Positions 52,043-61,383 of a stretch of DNA of 64,000 bases are shown one piece after another. Source of the DNA: Alphaproteobacteria bacterium. GTDB taxonomy: Bacteria > Pseudomonadota > Alphaproteobacteria > Rhizobiales > GCA-2746425. The translations under genes and the position numbers were made by a program. The stretch lies in the NCBI GenBank assembly GCA_024743215.1, contig JANSWZ010000010.1, positions 1-64,000 on the forward strand. The letters are read 5' to 3'. The notes under the pieces were generated by a model. That model worked only from the letters and a program-made list of their open reading frames with translations, was not told the DNA's origin and did not search any database. Position 1 is the first letter of the stretch. Each line of letters starts with the position of its first letter.

Positions 52043-53026
52043 ATGATTCTCCGATTTACAACGCTCTGCCTTGCTGTTTGCGTCTCGTGTACCGGTGCAA
52101 TGGCTTTCGATCTTCAGGGCCATCGTGGCGCGCGCGGACTGATGCCGGAAAACACACTACCGGCCTTTGCAGGGGCATTGTCCATTGGCGTCTCTACTCT
52201 GGAACTGGACGTCGGCGTAACAGCAGATGGGCACGTTGTGGTCTCCCATGATCCCGCTCTCAACCCCAATTTGACACGGACCGTTGACGGAGCTTGGGTT
52301 GAGCCTGATCTGTTGATCAAGGACCTGACTCTAGAGGCACTTCAGGCCTATGATGTCGGGCAGATAAAACCCGGTTCGCGTGCAGCTTCCCGCTTTCCAG
52401 ACCAGCAAGTGGTCGACGGAACACAGATCCCGACACTGCGTCAGGTGTTTGATCTGGTCACCAGGTCGGGCAATGAAATGGTCCGGCTGAATATTGAAAC
52501 CAAGATCAATCCTGGCAAGCCGGAAAACACGGTTGGCCCCGAGGCATTTGTTGACGCTTTGCTGGCCGTCATCACGGAACAAAGCTTTGAAGATCGGGTC
52601 ACTATCCAATCCTTCGACTGGCGTACATTGCAACTGGTTCAGACAAAAGCGCCCGCAATCAAAACCGTTTATTTGACCGCACAACAGGACTGGCTCGACA
52701 ATGTAAAGTCTGACGGAGGCAAAGCTTCCCCTTGGTCAGCCGGATTTAGCCTGGAGCAATATGATGGTAACGTTCCGGCCATGGTGAAGGCCGCTGGCGG
52801 CGCTGTTTGGTCACCTTTTTCCGGAGACGTGACAAATGAGCGCATACAGCAGGCACAGGCGCTTGGTCTCAAAGTCATACCCTGGACCGTCAATGATTCT
52901 GATGCGATGGGAAAACTGATGGATGCGGGCGTTGATGGAATCATTTCCGATTATCCGGACCGTCTGCGCGCCGTGATGCGGGACAGAAACATGGACTTGC
53001 CCGTGGCCACGCCAGTTCAACCCTGA
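52043..53026 (+). CDS. Secreted glycerophosphodiester phosphodiesterase
   Basis: A 327-residue GDPD-family enzyme. The start at 52043 has AAAGGA upstream and opens a signal peptide ending GAMA. Catalytic residues follow at once: H27 and R28 (GHRGARG), E37 (PENT), E54 and D56 (TLELDV), and H69 (VVSHDP). The C-terminal VDGIISDYPDRL is the usual GDPD end. It hydrolyses glycerophosphodiesters in the periplasm to glycerol 3-phosphate and an alcohol, which the divergently encoded Ugp importer would take up. It resembles GlpQ more than cytoplasmic UgpQ because of the signal peptide. Confidence 0.9.
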   Translation: MILRFTTLCLAVCVSCTGAMAFDLQGHRGARGLMPENTLPAFAGALSIGVSTLELDVGVTADGHVVVSHDPALNPNLTRTVDGAWVEPDLLIKDLTLEALQAYDVGQIKPGSRAASRFPDQQVVDGTQIPTLRQVFDLVTRSGNEMVRLNIETKINPGKPENTVGPEAFVDALLAVITEQSFEDRVTIQSFDWRTLQLVQTKAPAIKTVYLTAQQDWLDNVKSDGGKASPWSAGFSLEQYDGNVPAMVKAAGGAVWSPFSGDVTNERIQQAQALGLKVIPWTVNDSDAMGKLMDAGVDGIISDYPDRLRAVMRDRNMDLPVATPVQP

Positions 53027-53040
53027 TTGGCAAACTCTGA

Positions 53041-53532
53041 TCAGTCGTTGCCGCGTGGCTGCCAGACGAAGCGCTTCTTGATGCGCATGGTCAACTCATC
53101 ACGCAAGCTGCGATAGGCGTGGAGAATTTGTGACCGAGACCCGGTGGCCAAAGAGGGGTCCATCGTTGGCCAATATTCAACGTCCATCGCATTGGTGCGC
53201 GTCAGTTCCAGAGCCTTGTGATGTGCTTCCGGTGCCAGGGTCACCACCAGATCAAAATTGGTGTCCTCAAGCTCTTCGAAGGAATGGGGAACATGCGTGC
53301 TGATATCAATGCCGATTTCTTCCATGACAATCTGGACAAATGGATCAAGAGCGCCCGGTCGGACTCCAGCTGAGCGCGTATATATCTGATTGGGGAAGAG
53401 ATGACGGGTGATGGCTGCGGCCATGGGAGAGCGGATGACATTCATCCGACATGCGAACAGCAAGGCGCTTGGCCGCTCGGCAGCGGGGGCGCGGTTTGGA
53501 AAGGGAACACCGGTTGGCGCGCTGTCAATCAA
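53041..53532 (-). CDS. Low-molecular-weight protein-tyrosine-phosphatase family
   Basis: A 163-residue LMW-PTP/arsenate-reductase-type protein. The P-loop CX5R is C28-RMNVI-R34 followed by SP, and the general acid is D125 in WPTMDPS. It dephosphorylates phosphotyrosine or a small phosphate ester. The start is probably TTG at 53532, since no ATG precedes the active site in frame. The gene follows the UPF0262 gene by six bases in the conserved alphaproteobacterial order murA-DUF2948-hisD-UPF0262-phosphatase, where its true substrate is not established. Confidence 0.85.
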   Translation of the reverse strand: MIDSAPTGVPFPNRAPAAERPSALLFACRMNVIRSPMAAAITRHLFPNQIYTRSAGVRPGALDPFVQIVMEEIGIDISTHVPHSFEELEDTNFDLVVTLAPEAHHKALELTRTNAMDVEYWPTMDPSLATGSRSQILHAYRSLRDELTMRIKKRFVWQPRGND

Positions 53533-53538
53533 CGCACT

Positions 53539-54054
53539 CTAGCCTTTCCAGTACAGAACACAGACCAGCGTAAACAGACGCCTGGCGGTGTTAAAATCCA
53601 TGGCAATCTTTCCAGACAGCCGATCCAACAGCAGTTGTGATCCTTCATTGTGCAGGCCACGCCGGCCCATATCGATGGCCTCGATCTGGCTTGGCGTTGC
53701 GGTTTTAATGGCAGCATAATAGCTGTCGCATATCATGTAGTAATCTTTGACGATCTTACGAAATGGCGTCAGTGACAGGATATGCGTCGCCAGTTGCCCG
53801 CCATCTTCAAACAGCACCTCAAACACCAATCGGGCTTCCTGAAGCGACAAGTTGAGACGGTATGGACCATGGAACTCGGTCACATCTGGTGTTGAAGGCG
53901 CAAGTGGCTGAAAAGTATTCTCTTCGACCAGATCGTATATTGCAATCGCGCGTTCATGCTCGATTTCGTTAGATGATCGACCAAAGGTGCTTTCGTCCAG
54001 CACAACTGCGCACAACCGTTCCGTCGTGTCGCCCTGTGTGCCGTTGTCAGACAT
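53539..54054 (-). CDS. UPF0262 family protein
   Basis: A 171-residue protein recognisable as UPF0262 from ALFGR-like [27 protein letters not shown] and the core [49 protein letters not shown]. The family is restricted to alphaproteobacteria and always lies near hisD; its function is unknown. No signal peptide or membrane segment is visible. It is 17 bp downstream of hisD. Confidence 0.9.
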   Translation of the reverse strand: MSDNGTQGDTTERLCAVVLDESTFGRSSNEIEHERAIAIYDLVEENTFQPLAPSTPDVTEFHGPYRLNLSLQEARLVFEVLFEDGGQLATHILSLTPFRKIVKDYYMICDSYYAAIKTATPSQIEAIDMGRRGLHNEGSQLLLDRLSGKIAMDFNTARRLFTLVCVLYWKG

Positions 54055-54071
54055 ACCATGCGCCCCTTGCG

Positions 54072-55364
54072 CTACAGATTGAGCCGTATGGCCACAGATC
54101 GCCCATGAGCGTCAAGGCCTTCAACATCTGCCAGCTCAATTGCAGCCGGCCCCAGAACCCTAAGATTATCAGGGTTACAGCGCAGAATCGATGTGCGTTT
54201 CATGTAATCCAGAACCGACAGTCCAGATGAGAACCGGGCAGATCGGGCTGTCGGCAGAACATGGTTCGAACCGCCAACATAATCGCCAATCGCTTCCGGT
54301 GTATGGTGACCCAGAAACACAGCACCTGCATGGCTGATCTGGTCCAGAAGCGCGTCGGGATCAGCCACACATAATTCGAGGTGCTCAGCCGCAATCGCGT
54401 CAATCAGCGGAGCCGCCTGCATCACATCAGAAACCTGAATGACCGCGCCAAAATCGCGCCAACTTGCACTGGCAATCCCTTCACGTGGCAGCGTTTTCAA
54501 TTGTGTTTCGACAGCATGTTCCACAGCATCTGCCAAGGTGGCACTGTCGGTGATGAGAATGGATTGCGCCGAGGCATCATGTTCAGCCTGCGCCAACAGG
54601 TCAGCGGCAACCCAATCCGCATTGGCGGTTTCATCGGCCACGACCAGAACCTCGGACGGTCCGGCAATCATATCAATGCCCACCGTGCCAAAGACCTGCC
54701 GCTTGGCGGCCGCTACATAGGCGTTACCTGGCCCAACAATTTTTGCAACCGGTGCAATGGTTTCGGTTCCATACGCCAGCGCTGCAATGGCCTGCGCTCC
54801 GCCAATACGATAAATCTCGCTGACACCGGCCAGATGTGCTGCCACGAGTACAAGCGGGTTGAGCGCGCCATCGGGCGTTGGTACGACCATGGCAATTCGC
54901 GCCACACCAGCAACGCGTGCAGGCACAGCATTCATCAACACAGAGCTTGGATAATTGGCTGTGCCGCCGGGCACGTAAAGCCCGACTGCAGAGACCGCAG
55001 ACCAGCGCGAGCCCAGCTCAACGCCCAGCGCATCAGTGTAATGCTGATCAACCGGTAACTGCTTCTCGTGGTGCGAGCTAATGCGGTCATGAGCCAGGGT
55101 CAGCGCCGCCATTGTTTTGGGCGCAACAGTTTCCACCGCCTGCATGATTTCGGCATCGGAAACGCGCAACTCGTTAGCCGAGAGGCTCAACCGGTCAAAT
55201 TTTGCTGTCAATTCCAGGACGGCTGCATCGCCACGTTCGCGCACATCGTGAACGATGTTTCGTACTGTAGCGTCCACATCTTCGGAAACTTCTCGCTTGG
55301 TCGCCAGCAGGGTCTGGAATTCAGATGAGAAATTCGAGTCGGATTGGGACAGTCGGTACACCAA
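54072..55364 (-). CDS. hisD: Histidinol dehydrogenase
   Basis: A 430-residue enzyme that performs the last two oxidations of histidine synthesis, L-histidinol to L-histidine with NAD and zinc. Diagnostic segments are [51 protein letters not shown] (cofactor site), QAEHDASAQ, and AAEHLELC and SNHVLPT (catalytic and zinc histidines). The start is TTG at 55364 with AAGGA eight bases upstream, or GTG at 55361. It lies 57 bp after the DUF2948 gene on the same strand. Confidence 0.95.
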   Translation of the reverse strand: MVYRLSQSDSNFSSEFQTLLATKREVSEDVDATVRNIVHDVRERGDAAVLELTAKFDRLSLSANELRVSDAEIMQAVETVAPKTMAALTLAHDRISSHHEKQLPVDQHYTDALGVELGSRWSAVSAVGLYVPGGTANYPSSVLMNAVPARVAGVARIAMVVPTPDGALNPLVLVAAHLAGVSEIYRIGGAQAIAALAYGTETIAPVAKIVGPGNAYVAAAKRQVFGTVGIDMIAGPSEVLVVADETANADWVAADLLAQAEHDASAQSILITDSATLADAVEHAVETQLKTLPREGIASASWRDFGAVIQVSDVMQAAPLIDAIAAEHLELCVADPDALLDQISHAGAVFLGHHTPEAIGDYVGGSNHVLPTARSARFSSGLSVLDYMKRTSILRCNPDNLRVLGPAAIELADVEGLDAHGRSVAIRLNL

Positions 55365-55421
55365 TGCAGTATTCCTTAGGGCAGGGGCTCAAGCTTCAGG
55401 CCAGCATTTATTGGCAAAGTA

Positions 55422-55883
55422 TCAGCTAAGCGGATGCTTTGGCTTGTTTGTGGTTTCCCACGCTGCATCAAAATCGGCAAGCCGCACCTCAATACAATCA
55501 ACATCCAGTCGAATGGAGTGTCCATCGGCTAACATCAGTTCAAGTTGGCCGGAGACACCGTCTTCACTGCCAAAAAATTCAATCGACAGAAGCGAGAACA
55601 CAGTATCGGGATCAGACGGGCTGAGGCCCCTGGTTTGAACCTGTGAAACCTGCTCGAAATGCAAAACGGCCTTGTGCCGCTCATAGCTTTTGCGGCCCAG
55701 CAGGCCTTTAAGGCCGCCGGCCTTCTGCGCCTTCTCCCACACGAAGCGGTTGAGTGAGATCAGAAACCGCTTCTCGGCAGCAAGCCAAGTGACATCTGCG
55801 GCTTTGAACACAGCGTCCTGACAATGAGCGGAAAGAACCGTCAGGTCCTCTTCGTCCATCGCCATAATTTTCAATGCGGACAT
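55422..55883 (-). CDS. DUF2948 family protein
   Basis: A 153-residue cytoplasmic protein of the alphaproteobacterial DUF2948 family (LTVLSAHCQDAVFKAADVTWLAAEKRFLISLNRFVWE, then LLSIEFFGSEDGVSGQLELMLADGHSIRLDVDCIEVRLADFD). Function unknown. It lies 17 bp after murA and before hisD, the conserved position. Confidence 0.9.
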   Translation of the reverse strand: MSALKIMAMDEEDLTVLSAHCQDAVFKAADVTWLAAEKRFLISLNRFVWEKAQKAGGLKGLLGRKSYERHKAVLHFEQVSQVQTRGLSPSDPDTVFSLLSIEFFGSEDGVSGQLELMLADGHSIRLDVDCIEVRLADFDAAWETTNKPKHPLS

Positions 55884-55900
55884 TGTGTAACCCTCAAATG

Positions 55901-57190
55901 TTAGACTGAAATACGTTCAATTTCGGCACCGCAATTGCGCAGCTTTTCTTCAAGCCGCTCAAATCCACGATCCAGATGATAGACACGGTTAACGAAGGTC
56001 TCCCCGTCAGCAACCAGACCGCCTATGACAAGCGAAACAGAGGCGCGAAGATCTGTTGCCATCACCTGAGCACCTGTCAGTTGTGGGACGCCCTCAACCA
56101 TGGCCTTTTGACCATCAAGGCTGATTTGTGCGCCCAGTCGTGCCAATTCCTGCACATGCATGAAACGGTTTTCAAAAATCGTCTCCACAATGTCTGAATT
56201 GCCTTCAGCGCGTGTCATCAGCGCCATAAACTGGGCCTGAAGATCTGTCGGGAACCCAGGATAAGGTTCCGTGGTGACATTGACCGCCTTGATAGGGCCA
56301 CCATTGCGGTGCACGCGGACCCCGGAGTTGGTAGGCTCTATTTGAGTTCCTGAAGCCTTGATGGCATCCAGTGCCGCTTCCAGCAGGTCCGGGCGCGCGC
56401 CTTCCAGCATGACATCGCCGCCAGTCATGGCCACAGCCATGGCGTAAGTGCCGGTCTCGATACGGTCCGGCAACACTGTGTGGGTCGCGCCGTGAAGCTT
56501 TTCAACACCTTCAATGGTGATCGTTTCAGTGCCCGCACCGGAGATGTTGGCCCCCATTGCAATCAGGCAGTCGGCCAGATCAGTGACTTCCGGTTCACGC
56601 GCTGCATTTTCAATGCGGGTGGTGCCCTTGGCCAGTGTTGCGGCCATCATCACAACATGCGTCGCGCCAACAGAGACTTTTGGAAAGGTAACAGTACCGC
56701 CGACAAGCCCGTTGGGCGCCTTGGCAACCACATAGCCACCATCCAGTTCAATTTCTGCACCCAGAGCGCGCAAACCATCCAGAAAGAAATCTACGGGACG
56801 GGTGCCAATAGCGCATCCGCCAGGCAGCGATACGCGCGCTTCATGCATGCGGGCGAGCAGGGGGCCGATAACCCAGAAACTGGCGCGCATCTTTGACACC
56901 AGTTCATAAGGGGAAGTCGTGTCGACAATTTCCTCGGCGCACAAATCCAGCGTCTGTCCAGCCATGCTTGGTTGTCCGGGACGCTTGCCCTTGATTGTGC
57001 AATCAACGCCGTGATTGCCCAAAATGCGCTGCAGCAGTGCAACATCGGCAAGCCGGGGCACGTTCAAAAGGCGCAGTGTTTCGTCGCTCAGCAGGCTGGC
57101 GATCATCAATGGCAGTGCGGCGTTTTTGGCACCGGAAATCTGGATGGTGCCATTCAGCTTGTTGCCACCACGAATGCGGATCTTATCCAT
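55901..57190 (-). CDS. murA: UDP-GlcNAc 1-carboxyvinyltransferase MurA
   Basis: A 429-residue EPSP-synthase-fold enzyme that adds enolpyruvate from PEP to UDP-N-acetylglucosamine, the first committed step of peptidoglycan synthesis. K22 (SGAKNAALP) and the active-site C126 ([13 protein letters not shown]) are present; the cysteine is the one alkylated by fosfomycin, so the enzyme is of the sensitive type. The C-terminal [24 protein letters not shown] is canonical. It heads the housekeeping block. Confidence 0.96.
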   Translation of the reverse strand: MDKIRIRGGNKLNGTIQISGAKNAALPLMIASLLSDETLRLLNVPRLADVALLQRILGNHGVDCTIKGKRPGQPSMAGQTLDLCAEEIVDTTSPYELVSKMRASFWVIGPLLARMHEARVSLPGGCAIGTRPVDFFLDGLRALGAEIELDGGYVVAKAPNGLVGGTVTFPKVSVGATHVVMMAATLAKGTTRIENAAREPEVTDLADCLIAMGANISGAGTETITIEGVEKLHGATHTVLPDRIETGTYAMAVAMTGGDVMLEGARPDLLEAALDAIKASGTQIEPTNSGVRVHRNGGPIKAVNVTTEPYPGFPTDLQAQFMALMTRAEGNSDIVETIFENRFMHVQELARLGAQISLDGQKAMVEGVPQLTGAQVMATDLRASVSLVIGGLVADGETFVNRVYHLDRGFERLEEKLRNCGAEIERISV

Positions 57191-57284
57191 GTGATACTTT
57201 CATGTGTTGTGTTGGCGCTCTTTTTAACGGGATTTGAGGCTGCATCAAGGTCTGCAGCATCACAAGGTACGGGAAAGCGGCCTA

Positions 57285-57467
57285 TCATTCATCTTTTTGC
57301 AGCTTTTCGGCGCGTTGTTCCGAAATATCTTCGGGAATGTCATCGCGTTTCTGCTCAGCCGCATTGCGCCGCGCCCGCATCTGCGCTTTGCGTTTTTGCA
57401 GGTTTTCCCGCAGCATCGCAGAAAGACGCTCCTGCTTCTTATCCTGTTTTGATGTATCTTTTGCCAC
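57285..57467 (-). CDS. Small basic hypothetical protein upstream of murA
   Basis: A 60-residue, strongly charged protein (KKQERLSAMLRENLQKRKAQMRARRNAAEQKRDDIP) with a helical, coiled-coil-like middle. Short proteins with ENLKKRKAQ-type sequence occur at this place next to murA in other alphaproteobacteria, which supports it as real. The start is GTG at 57467. Function unknown. Confidence 0.6.
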   Translation of the reverse strand: MAKDTSKQDKKQERLSAMLRENLQKRKAQMRARRNAAEQKRDDIPEDISEQRAEKLQKDE

Positions 57468-57601
57468 GCCCGCCCCGTCGTTTCTCCCCGCAATGATCTG
57501 CAGATAGCGTTACAAATTGCGCTTTTCAATCCAAACCATCTTGCACCATTGCCTAGGATATGTCAGATGAGCGCGATCATCTATATCGCAGCATGAATAA
57601 C

Positions 57602-57676
57602 GCCGCAGTAGCTCAGTGGTAGAGCGCGTCATTGGTAATGACGAGGTCGGGAGTTCAATCCTCCCCTGCGGCACCA
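57602..57676 (+). tRNA. tRNA-Thr (GGT)
   Basis: Complete cloverleaf with encoded CCA. Acceptor GCCGCAG pairs with CTGCGGC, the D arm is GCTC-AGTGGTA-GAGC, the anticodon stem-loop is CGTCA-TTGGTAA-TGACG (anticodon GGT), and the T arm is CGGGAG-TTCAATC-CTCCC type. It marks the right end of the housekeeping block; accessory genes start less than 100 bp downstream. Confidence 0.95.
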
Positions 57677-57764
57677 TTTTCCCACATAATATCAATACGT
57701 TGTGTGCAGGTGTGTTGCCGTCTCCAGATTAATTTGCGCAACGGCAGGTCAACTGACAAAGCGA

Positions 57765-58904
57765 CTAGTTGCTGATTTCGGTATAAAGCGTCTCGAATTG
57801 CTTCAGATTTTCCGGGATGCCGTCAATGCCCAGACCCGCTGTGGCGCTACATTCCCACATGCCGTCCGACACTGGCTCCTTGTCACCAAAGAAACACGTT
57901 CGTAGCGGGTTGTCATTTACGTCCACTTCCAGAAGCCCGTCCCCCCCAACGCCAGCCAACAATTCTGCCGAAGCGGACATGCCGATCCCTGCGCCAAGAA
58001 AGTGGGGGAAATAGCGGCGACCATTCACATGCGCGTTCCTTGCCACGGCCAGGCATCCGGTAATACCACCCCATTTTGCCACGTCGGGTTGAATGACTGA
58101 CAGATGGCCTGCATTAATTGCCAGGTCGAAATCCGCTTCTCCGATGATATTCTCTCCACCCGCAAGCGGGATCGCGGTGTGCTCGGCGAGGGCCTGCCAT
58201 TGCGATATGTCAGTGAAAACGGGCAACGGCTCCTCCAGCCAATGGAGCGGAACATCTGCGACGCCTGTCACAAACTCCCGCGCTTGCTCCAAAGACCACG
58301 CCTGGTTGGCATCGCAGGCGATCAACTCGTACTCGGCCAATCCAGCCTGAATGTGGTGGACGGCGGCGATGTCGGCCTCCATGTCGAAGCCCACTTTCAA
58401 CTTGAAGCGCTGGTGCCCATCTGCGCGCGCGCGCGGCATCAAGTCGCTTGCGGCAGCAATCTGGATGCCACTGGCATAGGCTGGTACGCGGTCTGGCGCA
58501 TCAGCACGAATCAGGCGGCGCAACGGCAGATCTGCACGCCGCGCGACCATGTCCCAAAGCGCGATATCCAACCCTGCGACGACCTGCGCAAAGGGGCCAA
58601 CCTCGCCACATTGCACAGCGCGTATCCGTGTCTGAGAATCAAGCTTGTGAAAAAAATCGGTTGGTGAGGTCGCCTGCGTGGAAAGAGCCAGATGTGCCAC
58701 ATCCATTTCAAGAAGACGCACGCGATGTTCGGCCCCCGCTGCAGGCCAGTTGGTCCATATCTCGCCCCAACCGAAAGCGCCATCATGATCTTCGACCCGC
58801 ACCAGAACAGCCGGTCGGTCGTGCATAACACCAAAAGACGTCGCAACGGGTTTTGGCGTTGGGCTACGAAACGCCCAAGCTTGAATACGGGCAATATTGA
58901 TCAT
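57765..58904 (-). CDS. Enolase-superfamily enzyme, mandelate racemase type
   Basis: A 379-residue enzyme with the capping domain (1-125) and (beta/alpha)7beta barrel. Catalytic K168/K170 (FKLKVGF), metal ligands D198 (CDANQAW), E224 (WLEEPL) and E251 (GGENI), and the His-Asp dyad D274 (QPDVAKWGG) and H301 (FPHFLGAG) match the mandelate racemase subgroup. These enzymes abstract a proton next to a carboxylate and then racemise or dehydrate, usually acid sugars. The ATG at 58904 overlaps the stop of the GntR gene (ATGA), so the pair is coupled. The substrate is unknown; context suggests a hydroxy acid made by the divergent oxidation genes. Confidence 0.88.
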   Translation of the reverse strand: MINIARIQAWAFRSPTPKPVATSFGVMHDRPAVLVRVEDHDGAFGWGEIWTNWPAAGAEHRVRLLEMDVAHLALSTQATSPTDFFHKLDSQTRIRAVQCGEVGPFAQVVAGLDIALWDMVARRADLPLRRLIRADAPDRVPAYASGIQIAAASDLMPRARADGHQRFKLKVGFDMEADIAAVHHIQAGLAEYELIACDANQAWSLEQAREFVTGVADVPLHWLEEPLPVFTDISQWQALAEHTAIPLAGGENIIGEADFDLAINAGHLSVIQPDVAKWGGITGCLAVARNAHVNGRRYFPHFLGAGIGMSASAELLAGVGGDGLLEVDVNDNPLRTCFFGDKEPVSDGMWECSATAGLGIDGIPENLKQFETLYTEISN

Positions 58905-59629
58905 GGCAAAAGATCCATTTCCAGACAAACAAAGTCACTTCGGTATGTGACATCCGCAAGATAGATCACGCGATCATCGCGGTCGCAGATAACGCGCCGC
59001 ACTTCGACCACGGGGTCACCAACCTGGAGGCTGAGCAACCCAGCCAGATTGTAGTCGCATTTGCCTATCGTCATCGACTGACGCGCCCGAGCCACATCGA
59101 TATCTTCGGAATCAACCAGCACCGGCAAGGCAAGTTGGGTTCTGAATTCAACTTCGTGACTGCTAAACACCTCTTTATCGAAGTAAATCGAGATGACGCA
59201 ATAAGTGTCGCCTTCGTGCGAATGTGTCCGCTGCAAAAGATGATAACCATTGTCCGATATCTCGCCAATCAAAGGCTTGCCTGGAATTTCGGCATCACGG
59301 TCTTCCAGGAGATCAAGTGCAGGTTGGTCGCCACGATAATGATCGACCAACGTGGATAGACGTGTGCCGAGATGCAATCGATCTCTCACGGGAGGTGGCG
59401 GCAAGACAGTTGTTCCGCGCCCACGTCGCGATTCCAGCAACCCCTCTTCCTCAAGTATCTTTACCGCCTGACGTATGGTGATTTTCCCGACCGAATATTC
59501 CGCGGAAAGCTCAGTAATTGTTGGCAGTAGATCACCTGTTTTCCAAACACCGCGATCCAGATTTTGGTGCAGTATTTCGGCGATCTGTAAATAAAGAGGG
59601 GATCGGCTTTGCCGAAGCGTGTCTTTCAT
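58901..59629 (-). CDS. GntR-family regulator with UTRA domain (HutC type)
   Basis: A 242-residue regulator. The winged HTH spans about 10-75 (LYLQIAEILHQNLDRGVWKTGDLLPTITELSAEYSVGKITIRQAVKILEEEGLL), and the UTRA effector domain covers 95-240 (YCVISIYFDKEVFSS, VRRVICDRDDRVIYLADVTYRSDFV). I start at ATG 59629, which has AGGAG upstream; a GTG at 59641 falls too close to that site. UTRA proteins sense small metabolites of the pathway they control. Mirrored operator half-sites in the gap to the GMC gene point to joint control of both directions. Confidence 0.9.
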   Translation of the reverse strand: MKDTLRQSRSPLYLQIAEILHQNLDRGVWKTGDLLPTITELSAEYSVGKITIRQAVKILEEEGLLESRRGRGTTVLPPPPVRDRLHLGTRLSTLVDHYRGDQPALDLLEDRDAEIPGKPLIGEISDNGYHLLQRTHSHEGDTYCVISIYFDKEVFSSHEVEFRTQLALPVLVDSEDIDVARARQSMTIGKCDYNLAGLLSLQVGDPVVEVRRVICDRDDRVIYLADVTYRSDFVCLEMDLLP

Positions 59630-59654
59630 ATCTGAAATCACTCCTATAAGTCCT

Positions 59655-59671
59655 AAAGTTCTACATATAGA
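59655..59671 (-). promoter_or_regulatory. Mirror operator, GntR side
   Basis: AAAGTTCTACATATAGA, with an internal dyad TTCTA-CATA-TAGAA at 59659-59672. It matches 14 of 17 positions of the reverse complement of 59707-59723 and lies 26 bp before the GntR ATG. Confidence 0.6.
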
Positions 59672-59706
59672 ATTTTTTGTTGCGATGCTAGTGAGTTTCG
59701 ATTAGT

Positions 59707-59723
59707 CTTATATATAGAACTTT
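59707..59723 (+). promoter_or_regulatory. Mirror operator, GMC oxidoreductase side
   Basis: CTTATATATAGAACTTT, reverse-complement partner (14 of 17) of 59655-59671, 14 bp before the GTG start of the GMC gene. TATATA within it could be the -10 region, so binding would block the promoter. Confidence 0.6.
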
Positions 59724-59736
59724 TCGTGAGGGCTAT

Positions 59737-61383
59737 GTGGCTGGCTTTGATTACATCATTATTGGATCGGGAACGGCCGGTGCCACTCTGGCCGCCCGTT
59801 TGTCCGAAGATGAATCGGCTCAGGTCCTGGTTCTTGAAGGTGGTGGCGCTGATCGGAACTTCTGGCTGAAGCTGCCTGTTGGCTACTATAAGTCGATCTA
59901 TGGCAACCGAGCTTCGCACCTCTATCGTGGTGACCCGGACCCGGGCATCGCCGGGCGTCAGATGGACTGCCCGCGTGGACGGGTGGTCGGCGGATCGAGT
60001 TCGATCAATGGGTTGATTTATATTCGGGGACAGCAGGAAGACTACAATGATTGGGAAGCTCTTGGGGCTGACGGCTGGTCGTTCCAAGACGTATTGCCGC
60101 ATTTTAGATCCCTTGAGACCTATGCCGGTCCGCCGTCGCAATTTCGCGGCGCGCATGGGCCTTTGCAGATTTCGGATCTCCGCAATGATAATGCCGCCTG
60201 TAGTGATTGGTTAGAGGCGGCCATGGCTTTTGGGCTGCCATCGAACGACGATTTTAACAGTGAGAGCACACATGGCGTCGGAGCTTATCAACTGACGTTG
60301 CGGGGGCGATGGCGTGATAGTGCGGCCACGGCCTTCTTGCGCCCGGCACTGCAGCGACCGAATCTGACGTTAAAAACCAACGCACATGTAACATCATTGG
60401 TCTTCACTGGTGCGCGTGCCACCGGCGTAAACTATGTCAAAGATGGCGAAACACATGAGGTTCACGCCGACTGCGAGGTCATTCTTTGTGGTGGATCGGT
60501 TCAGTCGCCGCAACTGTTGCAATTGTCCGGGATCGGACCTGCCGATCTTTTGCGGGAACACGGCATAAAGGTCCGTCACGATGCACCGGAGGTCGGAGAA
60601 AATCTTCAGGACCATCTGCAGATGCGTACGATTGTGGAGTTGAGTGAGCGCGGCGCGTCACTCAATGATCACATGCGCAATCCATTTGCCTTGGCAAAAA
60701 TGGGGTTGGAGTGGTTGCTGCATTCACGCGGGCCCCTCACTGTGGGTGCCGGACAGGTGGGCGGTGCAGCCTGTACCAAATACGCTGAAGGCGGACGCCC
60801 AGACCTGCAATTATTCGTCATGCCGCTGTCCGTCGACAAGCCTGGTAAGCCTCTGCACCGTTACTCCGGTTTCACAACTTCCTTCTGGCAGTGCCATCCG
60901 GAAAGCCGCGGTTCGGTGCAGATAGCAAATACCGATCCCTTCGCCGACCCTTGCATAAAAACCAACTATCTGTCTGCTGAGAAGGATCAAAAGGTCATTG
61001 TCGAAGGTCTCCGCATGGTGCGTGAATTGTACAACCGGCCAGAATTCCGTCAGCGATGGCAGCGCGAGGCCGTGCCCGGTGCAGAACATCAAAGTGATGC
61101 CGATTTGCTTTCAGCCGTGCGGCAGATGGCCGGAACGGTCTATCACCTGGTTGGTACCTGCCGCATGGGGGCGGACGCGCGCGCCGTAGTTGACCCGAAG
61201 TTGCGGGTGAACGGTGTCGATGGGTTACGCGTCGTCGATGCCTCCATCATGCCTCGCATCACCTCGGCCAACACCAACGCGCCCACTTACATGATTGCGG
61301 AAAAAGCGGCGGCGATGATCCGCGCGGACGCGGACATAACGGAACAAACTCAGAAACTGGACATTACAACCTATGCCAATTGA
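59737..61383 (+). CDS. GMC-family FAD alcohol dehydrogenase (choline-dehydrogenase-like)
   Basis: A 548-residue GMC oxidoreductase. FAD-binding GSGTAGATLAARLSE starts at residue 10; GRVVGGSSSINGLIYIRG is the first GMC signature (about 85-102); SPQLLQLSGIGPADLL is the second. The active-site pair is His in VYHLVGTCRMG and Asn in NTNAPTYMIAEKAA. It oxidises a primary alcohol to an aldehyde and passes electrons to a quinone or cytochrome. The start is GTG at 59737 with GAGGG five bases upstream. It overlaps the aldehyde dehydrogenase gene by 11 bp. Confidence 0.92.
   Translation: MAGFDYIIIGSGTAGATLAARLSEDESAQVLVLEGGGADRNFWLKLPVGYYKSIYGNRASHLYRGDPDPGIAGRQMDCPRGRVVGGSSSINGLIYIRGQQEDYNDWEALGADGWSFQDVLPHFRSLETYAGPPSQFRGAHGPLQISDLRNDNAACSDWLEAAMAFGLPSNDDFNSESTHGVGAYQLTLRGRWRDSAATAFLRPALQRPNLTLKTNAHVTSLVFTGARATGVNYVKDGETHEVHADCEVILCGGSVQSPQLLQLSGIGPADLLREHGIKVRHDAPEVGENLQDHLQMRTIVELSERGASLNDHMRNPFALAKMGLEWLLHSRGPLTVGAGQVGGAACTKYAEGGRPDLQLFVMPLSVDKPGKPLHRYSGFTTSFWQCHPESRGSVQIANTDPFADPCIKTNYLSAEKDQKVIVEGLRMVRELYNRPEFRQRWQREAVPGAEHQSDADLLSAVRQMAGTVYHLVGTCRMGADARAVVDPKLRVNGVDGLRVVDASIMPRITSANTNAPTYMIAEKAAAMIRADADITEQTQKLDITTYAN

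Noticed and set aside
52043-52105. Lipoprotein signal in the phosphodiesterase
   Set aside because: The cysteines in LAVCVSC do not follow an L-[AS]-[GA]-C lipobox; a signal peptidase I site at GAMA fits better.
54381-55058. 225-residue plus-strand open frame
   Set aside because: It lies opposite hisD, which is unambiguous, and has no recognisable domain.
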